Under the pieces are notes generated by a model. That model did not search any database. It saw only the letters and a list, made by a program, of their open reading frames with translations, and was not told where the DNA came from. Positions 1-6,323 of a stretch of DNA of 13,224 bases are shown here, piece after piece (positions within the stretch are counted from its first letter, which is position 1; each line of letters opens with the position of its first letter). The translations under genes were made by a program, and so were the position numbers. The DNA is from RBG-16-68-21 sp035286665 (GTDB lineage: Bacteria > Actinomycetota > Acidimicrobiia > Spongiisociales > UBA11373), in contig DATECY010000159.1 in the NCBI GenBank assembly GCA_035286665.1, forward strand, positions 1-13,224. Direction: 5' to 3'.

Positions 1-1445
1 CCCGCCGCAGCCACAACCCTGGCGATGAGGCGCAGGGCGTCTTCGGCCGCCCGATAGGTGGGGGCCATGATCGGGCCGTCGGCGTCGACGACCACCGACA
101 GATCGACCCTGAGGCCGGGAAGGTCCCGTTCGCTGCCGACGACGACCTGCCGCCCACTCGCCACCTCACCGACGGTCGCCGACCCCACGACGCGGCCGAC
201 CTCCGAGACGACCCGGGCCATGCCTGCGCCGAGCGCTTGGAACCGGCGGCCGCCGCAGTCGACACACGCCCCGACCGACGCCCCGCACCGCAAGCACTCC
301 GACCCCCCACCGGGAGCTGCGCCACAATTCGCACAGCGGCGGATCGTGCGGCACCGGATGCAGCGCATGGTGGTGACCCGACGGTCCGTGAACACGAACA
401 CTTGCTTGCCGGCGGCGACGGTGGCCCTGATGGCCGCGGCGGTGACGTCCGCGATCAGGCCGGCGCCGGGCGGGTCATTCCGCCGGTCCACGACCTCGAC
501 CAGCCCCCAGCTCCGAGCATCGACCGACAGGACGTCACCGGTTCGGGACAGAGCCTCGGCCGTCGGCACCAGTCCCGACAGCACCAGCGAGAAATGCTCG
601 ACGACGGCGCGTTTCAGCAGGAGGTCCCGGGCGTTCACCGTCGGGGTGGCCTTGTCCTTCATCCCTCGCCGACCCTCCCCGATCACCACCGCGAGCCCCA
701 TACCTGTGACCGGCCATGCGGCCACCTCGCGGGTGCCGACCACGATCGTCCCCGGGATGGTCGCTGCGGCCACCCATGACCGGGTGGCCTGTGCGCCGGT
801 CAGCCGAGATCCACCCGGAACGACACGCGACCCGAACCGCGCGGCGAGAGCTTCGGTCGCCGCCTCGGCCTCGGCAGCCGTGGCGGCAACGACCATCGCG
901 CTCCGTCCTGCTGAGGCCTGCCCGCCGACGAGGGCAGCCAGTGCTGCATCGGGCATCGATCCCGACACGACGATGGTCCCCCTCCCCGACCCGACGGCGC
1001 GCAGGCCGGGTATTCCGGCGTCGGGCACGTCGCCGACCGGGGGGTATGCGCCCGACGTCGTGCGGCGCCCGACGTTCGGTGGAGACGCCTTGGCGAGCAG
1101 CGCCGAGAGCGGGGCGATGTAGCGCGCGGCTGCCCAGCGCAGCACACCAAGCAGCTGCCGATCGAACGCCGCGACGTCTCCAGACACCGAGAGGATTGGG
1201 CGCAGGCCCGGCTTGGGGCGCTCCCCGGTGGCGACCACCCAACCCCGCACCCGCCGCCCACCGAGCGGCACCCGCACAATCGAACCGACCTGTACGTCGA
1301 GCGTGTCGGGAACTGCGTACACGAAGCCGTCGTCGACCGCGAACGACGCGACATCGGGGACGACGCGAGCGTTCAGGCGGACCTGAGCGCCAGGATGCGC
1401 TCCCAGAGCCGAGCCGCCACCGCCTGCTTCGACATGGTCTCCCAT
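1..1445 (-). CDS. priA: Primosomal protein N' (PriA), helicase-motif-less actinobacterial type, 3' end cut by window edge
   Basis: PriA recognises stalled forks and starts replisome reloading. The open frame runs from an ATG at 1445 off the left edge (481 codons visible). The N-terminal part reads like the PriA DNA-binding domain (VPDTLDVQVGSIVRVPLGGR around residues 45-65). Eight cysteines in four CxxC pairs at about residues 362-400 form the zinc-binding insert. The end of the visible part has the PriA-like VVVDADGP and TYRAAEDALRLIARV. At the Walker A position the sequence is VSGSMPDAALAALV, with no GKT, and the DEEH box is replaced by GEGR, so it should not hydrolyse ATP; actinobacterial PriA proteins are known for this. 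The start is uncertain: ATG 1445 overlaps coaBC by 73 bases and adds about 23 residues before the conserved part, and no other ATG or GTG is in frame near the expected start. It follows coaBC directly. Confidence 0.85.
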   Translation of the reverse strand, partial: MGDHVEAGGGGSALGAHPGAQVRLNARVVPDVASFAVDDGFVYAVPDTLDVQVGSIVRVPLGGRRVRGWVVATGERPKPGLRPILSVSGDVAAFDRQLLGVLRWAAARYIAPLSALLAKASPPNVGRRTTSGAYPPVGDVPDAGIPGLRAVGSGRGTIVVSGSMPDAALAALVGGQASAGRSAMVVAATAAEAEAATEALAARFGSRVVPGGSRLTGAQATRSWVAAATIPGTIVVGTREVAAWPVTGMGLAVVIGEGRRGMKDKATPTVNARDLLLKRAVVEHFSLVLSGLVPTAEALSRTGDVLSVDARSWGLVEVVDRRNDPPGAGLIADVTAAAIRATVAAGKQVFVFTDRRVTTMRCIRCRTIRRCANCGAAPGGGSECLRCGASVGACVDCGGRRFQALGAGMARVVSEVGRVVGSATVGEVASGRQVVVGSERDLPGLRVDLSVVVDADGPIMAPTYRAAEDALRLIARVVAAA

Positions 1446-2554
1446 GCCTCCGCCGACCCGTCGGGCGTGAACAGGGTGACGGCATTCGTGTCCGTTCCAA
1501 AACCTGAGCCGGCAGCGGTGACGTCATTGGCCACGAGGAGATCCACGCCCTTGGATGTGGCCTTGACGAGGGCTCCGGAGGAGGGGCCGGTCTCGGCGGC
1601 GAATCCGACGAGGAAGGGGCGGTGATCCATCGCCGCGACCCCGGCGAGGATGTCCGGAGTCGCCACCAGACGGACCTCGGGAATGCCCTCGGCCCGCCTC
1701 AGCTTCGTGGCGCGGCCCTCCGCGGGGCGGAAATCGGCAACGGCCGCGGCAAGAATCGCCACATCGGCCTTGGGTGCGGCTTCCCACACCGCTGCCGCCA
1801 TCTCATCGGCCGTGTCCACGGCGACCACCCGGATCATCGGATGGTCTGGAGCAGCCATCGTGGTGACCAGCGTTACCCTCGCCCCTCGCTCGGCAGCCTC
1901 GACGGCGATCGCATTCCCCATCTTTCCCGAGGATCGGTTGCCGACGTAGCGAACGGGGTCTATCGGCTCCCGTGTCCCGCCGGCGGTCACGAGCACGTCC
2001 CAGCCCCACAGGGTCCCCGCGCCGAGGACACCTTCGAGTGCGGCCACGATTTCTTCAGGCTCGACCATCCGGCCCGGGCCCTCATCGCCGCCGGCAAGCG
2101 CTCCCACCGTCGGCCCGACGAGGTGCACGCCATCGCCTTGGAGCAGCGCGACGTTGCGCCTGGTCGCGGGGTGCTCCCACATCTCGGTGTGCATCGCAGG
2201 AGCGACCACGACGGGTCCCGAGAACGCCAAGACGGTGGCGGCGAGGAGATCGTCGCTGGACCCGGCAGCGAGGCGGGACAGCGTCGCCGCCGTCGCCGGG
2301 GCGATCACAATGGCATCGGCCCATGCCGCCAGCTTCGTGTGCGGGCTGACGTCGGTTCCCCCGAACAACTCGATTGCCGGGGGGGTGCCGGTGATCGCGG
2401 CCAGGGTCTGCGGGCCAAGGAACTCGGCGGCCGAGTGGGTCATGATCGAGCGAACCACGGCTCCCGCCTCCACGAGACGCCTCGCCAAGTAGGCGGCCTT
2501 GAAAGCAGCCACCCCGCCGGTGACGCCGAGGACGATGCGGCGACCGGCGAGCAT
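1373..2554 (-). CDS. coaBC: Bifunctional phosphopantothenoylcysteine decarboxylase / phosphopantothenate-cysteine ligase (CoaBC, Dfp)
   Basis: This cytoplasmic fused enzyme joins cysteine to 4'-phosphopantothenate and decarboxylates the product to 4'-phosphopantetheine in coenzyme A synthesis. The FMN-binding CoaC half (residues 1-178) shows TGGVAAFK (12-19), the likely catalytic His72 in PHTKL, PATAATLSRLAAG (86-98) and PAMHTEMW (119-126). The CoaB half (about 186-393) shows VTAGGTREPIDPVRYVGNRSSGK (189-211, an almost invariant block), AAAVADFRP (269-277), Lys284, GFAAET (317-322) and ND (343-344). At 393 residues it is typical in length. The substrate-flap motif that is ACGxxGxGR in E. coli is GGDEGPGR here (155-162) and lacks the cysteine; as I recall, mycobacterial CoaBC also lacks it. 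The ATG lies 5 bases after the rpoZ stop with an AGGCGAG-like ribosome site, so the two are probably co-transcribed. Confidence 0.96.
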   Translation of the reverse strand: MLAGRRIVLGVTGGVAAFKAAYLARRLVEAGAVVRSIMTHSAAEFLGPQTLAAITGTPPAIELFGGTDVSPHTKLAAWADAIVIAPATAATLSRLAAGSSDDLLAATVLAFSGPVVVAPAMHTEMWEHPATRRNVALLQGDGVHLVGPTVGALAGGDEGPGRMVEPEEIVAALEGVLGAGTLWGWDVLVTAGGTREPIDPVRYVGNRSSGKMGNAIAVEAAERGARVTLVTTMAAPDHPMIRVVAVDTADEMAAAVWEAAPKADVAILAAAVADFRPAEGRATKLRRAEGIPEVRLVATPDILAGVAAMDHRPFLVGFAAETGPSSGALVKATSKGVDLLVANDVTAAGSGFGTDTNAVTLFTPDGSAEAWETMSKQAVAARLWERILALRSA

Positions 2555-2559
2555 CGCGG

Positions 2560-2805
2560 CTACTCGCCTCGGTCGATGACGACCTTGTCGGCCGCGATCT
2601 CCTCGAAGGCGATCGAGAGTGGCTTGCGCGAGAGCGAGTGGACCTGCGGCGGGATGTATCCACCCAGACCATCACCCAGTTGGTTGAAGTAGGCGTTGAT
2701 CTGGCGAGCGCGCCGGGCGGCGAGCACGACGAGAGTGAAGCGCTCGTTGGTGCGCGCCAAGACGGTCTCGATCGGCGGGTCGATCATCATGATGCATCCG
2801 GTCAC
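2560..2805 (-). CDS. rpoZ: DNA-directed RNA polymerase omega subunit
   Basis: Omega is a small subunit that helps assemble and stabilise core RNA polymerase by clamping the beta' subunit. The 81-residue frame has the family core: IDPPIETVLARTNERFTLVVLAARRARQIN at about 8-37, where the RxxxLVxxAxxRARQI pattern is characteristic, and an acidic C-terminal helix KPLSIAFEEIAADKV at 61-75. The first codon is GTG 2805, giving a 4-base GTGA overlap with the gmk stop. Two ATG codons at residues 6 and 7 are alternative starts and would give a protein beginning MMIDP or MIDP. Its place between gmk and coaBC is the conserved actinobacterial order. Confidence 0.93.
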   Translation of the reverse strand: MTGCIMMIDPPIETVLARTNERFTLVVLAARRARQINAYFNQLGDGLGGYIPPQVHSLSRKPLSIAFEEIAADKVVIDRGE

Positions 2806-3344
2806 TGGGGGTCACCACCGAGTATATCGGCCACACGGTCGATGGCTGCGGTGAGGTCGTCGTTGACCACGATGTGATCGAACAGGGTGGTCGCCTCCCG
2901 CATCTGGTCGTCGGCCACGCCGAGGCGCCGGCGCACGTCCTCGTCGGTGGTGTCTCCCCGTCGGCGCAGTCTGCGCTCGAGATCCTCCAGGCTGGGAGGC
3001 GCAATGAAGATCATGATGGCGTCCGGATACGCGGTCTTGATCGCCCGGGCTCCCACCATCTCGATGTCGAGAAGCACGTCTTGCCCGGCCGACTGCCTTT
3101 CGAGTTCTGCTACCGGAGTCCCATACAGGTGACCCCCGTACTCGGCCCACTCCGCCAGGTCGCCGCGTTCGAAAGCGGCCGCAAACGCCTCCCGGGAGAC
3201 GAAGTGATAATCCACACCATCGGTCTCGCCCGGCCTGGCGGCCCTCGTCGTCATCGACACCGAGAAATGGAAGGGTATGCGATGAGAAAGCCCCTCGACG
3301 ACGCTCGTCTTGCCGACCCCCGACGGGCCCGAGACAACGATCAA
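2802..3344 (-). CDS. gmk: Guanylate kinase
   Basis: Guanylate kinase phosphorylates GMP or dGMP to the diphosphate with ATP in the cytoplasm. The 180-residue protein is of normal length. It has the P-loop GPSGVGKTS at 6-14, the GMP-binding stretch TTRAARPGETDGVDYHFVS at 32-50, EYGGHLYGTP at 68-77, DVLLDIEMVGARAIK in the core (DIxxxGA pattern) and the lid region RRLRRRGDTTDEDVRRRL. The start is TTG 3344; no ATG or GTG is in frame before conserved sequence begins, although a CTG four codons earlier is possible. A perfect 6-bp hairpin lies directly before the TTG and would include the only G-rich ribosome site candidate. It lies 19 bases after mihF and overlaps rpoZ by 4 bases. Confidence 0.96.
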   Translation of the reverse strand: MIVVSGPSGVGKTSVVEGLSHRIPFHFSVSMTTRAARPGETDGVDYHFVSREAFAAAFERGDLAEWAEYGGHLYGTPVAELERQSAGQDVLLDIEMVGARAIKTAYPDAIMIFIAPPSLEDLERRLRRRGDTTDEDVRRRLGVADDQMREATTLFDHIVVNDDLTAAIDRVADILGGDPQ

Positions 3345-3345
3345 G

Positions 3346-3361
3346 CGCCCCCGCAGGGGCG
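3346..3361 (-). promoter_or_regulatory. UNCG-loop hairpin between mihF stop and gmk start
   Basis: On the transcribed strand CGCCCC (3361-3356) and GGGGCG (3351-3346) form a perfect 6-bp all-GC stem closing the tetraloop TGCG. C(UNCG)G tetraloops are known to be unusually stable. The stem ends one base before the gmk TTG codon and buries the G-run that is the only Shine-Dalgarno candidate. No T-run follows, so a terminator is less likely than control of gmk translation or protection of an mRNA end. Function is inference. Confidence 0.5.
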
Positions 3362-3363
3362 TC

Positions 3364-3675
3364 TCAGGAAAGAGCGTCGATGAGTGCCTTCCTCTGATTG
3401 GGGCCGAGCCCGCGCATCCTGCGGTTGTCGGCGATTCCGAGCGCCTTCATGAGGCGGTACGACTTGACTTTTCCCAATCCGGGCAGCGCAGTGAGCACCG
3501 CCTTCACCTTCATGCCTCCGATGACGTCTTCGCCGGAGCGGTCGAGCACGTCTCGAAAGGATGCACCACCCGTTCGCAGCGCCTCCCTCACCTCGGCTCT
3601 GCCGCGCCGCGCTTGTGCAGCCTTCTCCAATGCCGCAGCTCGTTGCTCCGGCGACAAGATCGGTGGACCCGTCAC
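3364..3675 (-). CDS. mihF: Integration host factor, actinobacterial type (mIHF/sIHF)
   Basis: This is a 103-residue nucleoid-associated protein that binds and bends DNA; it is unrelated in sequence to the HU/IHF of proteobacteria. The N-terminal helix LSPEQRAAALEKAAQARR (7-24), the middle VIGGMKVKAVLTALPGLGKVK (51-71, helix-two-turn-helix) and the basic end NRRMRGLGPNQRKAL (84-98) match the mycobacterial and Streptomyces family closely. The start is GTG 3675, chosen because GGAGGAGG lies 6-9 bases upstream and because the protein then has the family's normal length; the same frame is open further upstream, but that part overlaps the previous gene and does not resemble the family. It stands just before gmk, the conserved actinobacterial position. 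A 50-base gap separates it from the previous gene and may hold its own promoter. Confidence 0.95.
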   Translation of the reverse strand: MTGPPILSPEQRAAALEKAAQARRGRAEVREALRTGGASFRDVLDRSGEDVIGGMKVKAVLTALPGLGKVKSYRLMKALGIADNRRMRGLGPNQRKALIDALS

Positions 3676-3701
3676 GTGTTGCCTCCTCCGTTCCCCCGGC
3701 C

Positions 3702-3707
3702 ACTCTA
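3702..3707 (-). promoter_or_regulatory. Candidate -10 element of a mihF promoter
   Basis: TAGAGT, within GGATAGAGTGG, fits the actinobacterial -10 pattern TAnnnT. A transcript starting about 7 bases downstream would carry the strong mihF ribosome site and a short leader of about 20 bases. I see no convincing -35 hexamer at 16-18 bases. It lies in the only gap of any size between nusB and coaBC (3676-3725), so it is a reasonable place for a promoter, but the support is only the motif. Confidence 0.3.
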
Positions 3708-3725
3708 TCCCGCGACCACCCCTGA

Positions 3726-4343
3726 TCACCCGAACGCATCGAGGGCCGCTGCGGCGTCCTTCCCCGCGATGACCGCCGTGATCACACCAGCGGCCCCACG
3801 CTCCAGTGCTTCGGTCATGCGGTCTGGTGTCTCGATCCCCCACACGAACCGCTGCAGACCGCTCGCCACCTGATGCACCACCCCCAGGTCGCCGATGCTG
3901 CACAACACCGATCCGACACCCGACGTCGCCGCCTCACTCGCAAGCCGCGACACCACCCTGCCGCGCGACGCGCCCAGGCGGGATGCGGCGACCGAGGCGT
4001 CGTCGCGTCCCGGCCACACCGTCACCGCCATCACCCGCTCGCCGCCTACCGCCTCGACGACTGCCCCCATCAGCTGGTCACCATCCACCGCCTGGACGGT
4101 GACCAGCGTGGCCCCATACTCGACAAGCCTGCGGGCGGCGACGGCCGCATCGGTCGGGTCCCCATGCAGGCCGGAGAGCACGATCACAGGGGCAATGGCC
4201 GCCAACGCCGCGACCACCGCAGGCCCCGGTCCCGCGAGCAGCCCCGGCGTCACCACCACTCCGCATCGGCCTGCCACTGCTGATGCCATCCGCACGGCCT
4301 CCTCGGCGGTTCGAGACGGCAGGACTGCCCACAGGGGCTTCAC
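3726..4343 (-). CDS. PyrF-like (OMP decarboxylase fold) protein lacking catalytic residues
   Basis: This 205-residue protein starts at GTG 4343 in a 4-base GTGA overlap with nusB. Segments line up with class I orotidine-5'-phosphate decarboxylase: LWAVLPSRTAEEAVRMA (4-20) with the first strand and helix, ERVMAVTVW (102-110) with the AVTVLTS strand, GVGSVLCSIGDLGVVHQ (142-158) with the GVVCSxxE strand and helix, FVWGIETP (166-173) with the PGIRP strand, and an ending AALDAFG like the family's terminal helix. The active-site DxKxxD is replaced by VLSGLHG (55-61), the strand-2 lysine by VTPG, and the phosphate-binding GRP by IAGK (192-195). So the scaffold looks kept and the chemistry lost. It sits where pyrF sits in Streptomyces, between nusB and mihF. 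The link to PyrF is inferred from synteny and visual alignment; another (beta/alpha)8 phosphate-binding barrel is possible. An OMP decarboxylase activity should not be assumed. Confidence 0.7.
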   Translation of the reverse strand: MKPLWAVLPSRTAEEAVRMASAVAGRCGVVVTPGLLAGPGPAVVAALAAIAPVIVLSGLHGDPTDAAVAARRLVEYGATLVTVQAVDGDQLMGAVVEAVGGERVMAVTVWPGRDDASVAASRLGASRGRVVSRLASEAATSGVGSVLCSIGDLGVVHQVASGLQRFVWGIETPDRMTEALERGAAGVITAVIAGKDAAAALDAFG

Positions 4344-4705
4344 CTCCGCTCCAACGCCAACTTGGCAAGCACTCCGTTGACGAATCCGCCACTGCGCGCC
4401 GTCGAATACATCTTGGCGAGGCGTACCGCCTCGGAGATCACCACCGCTACGGGCGTGCCGGGCCGGTGGCGAAGTTCCCACAGCGCGATTCGCAAGACGT
4501 TGCGATCGACGGGCGGCATGCGTTCGACACGCCACCCCGCGGAGACGCTTCCGATCGCGTCGTCGAGGGCGGCCCTCTCCCCCCAGACTCCGTTCACGAT
4601 GTCTGTGGCGCGACCACCGATGTCGACACAGTCTGGATCGTCGCGCCGCTGATCGGCTTCATAGAGCGTACGGAGGGCCTCCTCACGGGCCTCCGCAGGC
4701 TTCAT
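4340..4705 (-). CDS. nusB: Transcription antitermination factor NusB
   Basis: NusB binds boxA RNA with ribosomal protein S10 and takes part in rRNA antitermination. The 121-residue all-helical protein begins MKPAEAREEALRTLYEADQR, the usual NusB opening (AREEALRxLYExD), and has the conserved WRVERMPPVDRNVLRIALWELRH (58-80) and PVAVVISEAVRLAKMYSTARSGGFVNGVLAKLA (85-117), the last being the most conserved part of the family. It is slightly shorter than many NusB proteins, mainly at the C-terminus. The ATG overlaps the efp stop by 4 bases, and its own stop overlaps the next GTG by 4 bases, so translation of efp, nusB and the PyrF-like gene is probably coupled. Confidence 0.95.
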   Translation of the reverse strand: MKPAEAREEALRTLYEADQRRDDPDCVDIGGRATDIVNGVWGERAALDDAIGSVSAGWRVERMPPVDRNVLRIALWELRHRPGTPVAVVISEAVRLAKMYSTARSGGFVNGVLAKLALERR

Positions 4706-5265
4706 GACACCCGGGTCATGTATGTGCCGCCGCGAGTGTCGACCTTGATCCGGTCCCCCTGATCGACGAACAGAGGCACCTGAACCACCAGGCCAGTCTC
4801 CGTGGTCGCCGGCTTGGTTCCCGCCGACGACCGATCTCCCTTGACGCCGGGCTCGGTGTCGACGACCACAAGCTCGACCGAGGTGGGGAGATCGATGCCG
4901 ATCGGCTTGGCCTCGTACATCGCCAGGACCGCGGCTTCTCCCGGTTTGAGGTACCAGGCCGCCTCACCGACCTCACTCTTCGAAAGCGACATCTGGGCGA
5001 AGGACTCGCCGTCCATGAAATGGAACCCGAGGTCGTCGCGGTAGAGGAACTGGTGAGGCCGTCGGTCGATGATCGCCTGCTGGACCGGCTCGTCGGCCCG
5101 GAACGTGCGGTCGACCACGGCACCGGACTGCACGTTCTTCAGCTTCATGCGCACAAACGCCTTGCCCTTGCCTGGTTTCACGTGCTGGTACTCCACGATC
5201 TGGAAGATGCCGTCATCGTCGAGATCCAGAGTCATTCCCGGTCTGACGTCGTTGGTCGAGATCAT
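4702..5265 (-). CDS. efp: Translation elongation factor P
   Basis: EF-P binds between the P and E sites of the ribosome and relieves stalling at polyproline. The 187-residue protein has the usual three domains: domain I with ISTNDVRPGMTLDLDDDGIFQIVEYQHVKPGKGKAF, where Lys33 in the loop PGKG is the residue that contacts the CCA end of the P-site tRNA; domain II around 65-128 (FLYRDDLGFHFMD); and domain III with the family signature GDRIKVDTRGGTYMTRV at the end. The ATG at 5265 gives the family's normal N-terminus and a 4-base ATGA overlap with pepQ; the same frame runs open upstream but there it is inside pepQ. No EF-P modification gene is visible in the window. Confidence 0.97.
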   Translation of the reverse strand: MISTNDVRPGMTLDLDDDGIFQIVEYQHVKPGKGKAFVRMKLKNVQSGAVVDRTFRADEPVQQAIIDRRPHQFLYRDDLGFHFMDGESFAQMSLSKSEVGEAAWYLKPGEAAVLAMYEAKPIGIDLPTSVELVVVDTEPGVKGDRSSAGTKPATTETGLVVQVPLFVDQGDRIKVDTRGGTYMTRVS

Positions 5266-6323
5266 TCCCACATCTCCCTCGGCGCACCGGTGAGAAGCTC
5301 GCCCCCGGTCTCGGTGACCACCACCATGTCCTCGATCCGTACCCCACCGATGCCGGGGAGGTACACGCCCGGCTCCACGGTCACCGCGTCGCCAACCTGC
5401 AACGAGTCGTCGTTGCCGCGTCTGATCCACGGCGGCTCGTGAATCTCCAGGCCGACGCCGTGGCCCGTGCTGTGAAGGAACTGCTCCTCGTACCCGTACC
5501 CGCGCAGAACCTGGCGACATGCCTCATCGACGTCTCCGCACCGCACACCCGGCGCGACCGCAGCGATCCCGGCCGCCTGCGACTCGTGGACGGCCCGGTA
5601 CACCCGTGTCAACTCGGGGTCGGGCCGGCCTTCGAGCCATACGGTGCGCGACATGTCCGAGTGATACCCGTCGACGACACACCCGTAGTCCAACAAGAGC
5701 AGACCCGACCCGACGGGCTTGTGACCGGCCCGATAGTGCGGGATGGACGCGCCGGCTCCGGCGGCGACGATCGGCTCCCACGTGGCCGCCTCGGCACCGT
5801 GCGCCCGCATCACGTCGACGAGTTTCCACCCGAGGGCGGCCTCGGTGATGGTGCCGCTGGTGATGTCACCGATGGCCGCAAAGGCGGCGTCGCCCGCTGC
5901 CGCGGCGGCATGGAGTGCGGCAATCTCCTCGGCATCCTTGGTCCGCCGAAGCATTTCCACCGCGCCACTTCCCGCGGTCACGTCGATCCCCGACTCCCGG
6001 GCGAAGTCGGTGGCGAACGCCCACGTCACCCCGTCGGATTCCAGTGTCACCGCATCGAGACCGCCGATGACGTCCCGGAACACGTCCCACATGCCCGAGG
6101 TGTAGACCACGAGGTCGGTGTCGGCAAGGGCCCCGACGAGGCCCTCGGCCATCTCGCCGTAACGCCCGTCGGTGACGAACACGGCGCCTCCGGACGGCCG
6201 TACCAGGAGGAACCCGTTGCTCCCCGTGAAGCCCGTCAGATATCGGAGGTTGGGTGCCTTGGACACGAGGAGCGGTGCATCGATACGGGTACGCAGCGTA
6301 TCGAGGCGTCCGGCGTGATTCAT
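5262..6323 (-). CDS. pepQ: M24 family metallopeptidase, Xaa-Pro aminopeptidase/dipeptidase type
   Basis: The enzyme removes residues next to proline using two metal ions, in the cytoplasm (no signal peptide seen). The N-terminal creatinase-like domain (1-130) has APNLRYLTGFTGSNGFLLV and FVTDGRY. The catalytic pita-bread domain has all five metal ligands: Asp212 (LLDYG), Asp223 (GYHSDMSRT), His288 (STGHGVG), Glu317 (VEPGVY) and Glu331 (RIEDMV), plus His296 in EIHEPP. Length 353 is usual. Whether the activity is aminopeptidase or dipeptidase cannot be told from sequence; the symbol follows the conserved place of pepQ next to efp in actinobacteria. Both ends overlap neighbours by 4 bases (aroB and efp), so it is deep inside the operon. 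Confidence 0.92.
   Translation of the reverse strand: MNHAGRLDTLRTRIDAPLLVSKAPNLRYLTGFTGSNGFLLVRPSGGAVFVTDGRYGEMAEGLVGALADTDLVVYTSGMWDVFRDVIGGLDAVTLESDGVTWAFATDFARESGIDVTAGSGAVEMLRRTKDAEEIAALHAAAAAGDAAFAAIGDITSGTITEAALGWKLVDVMRAHGAEAATWEPIVAAGAGASIPHYRAGHKPVGSGLLLLDYGCVVDGYHSDMSRTVWLEGRPDPELTRVYRAVHESQAAGIAAVAPGVRCGDVDEACRQVLRGYGYEEQFLHSTGHGVGLEIHEPPWIRRGNDDSLQVGDAVTVEPGVYLPGIGGVRIEDMVVVTETGGELLTGAPREMWE

Noticed and set aside
58..1122. 354-codon + strand frame opposite priA
   Set aside because: Low-complexity Pro/Arg/Thr/Ala composition; the minus-strand frame encodes the zinc-binding CxxC pairs and PriA-like sequence instead.
535..1527. 330-codon minus-strand frame across the coaBC-priA junction
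   Set aside because: It is out of frame with both genes, is very Arg/Gly-rich and has no family resemblance.
3364..3903. mihF extended upstream to a 179-codon frame
   Set aside because: The extra 76 residues overlap the PyrF-like gene, look random, and the GTG at 3675 has a strong ribosome site and gives the family's length.
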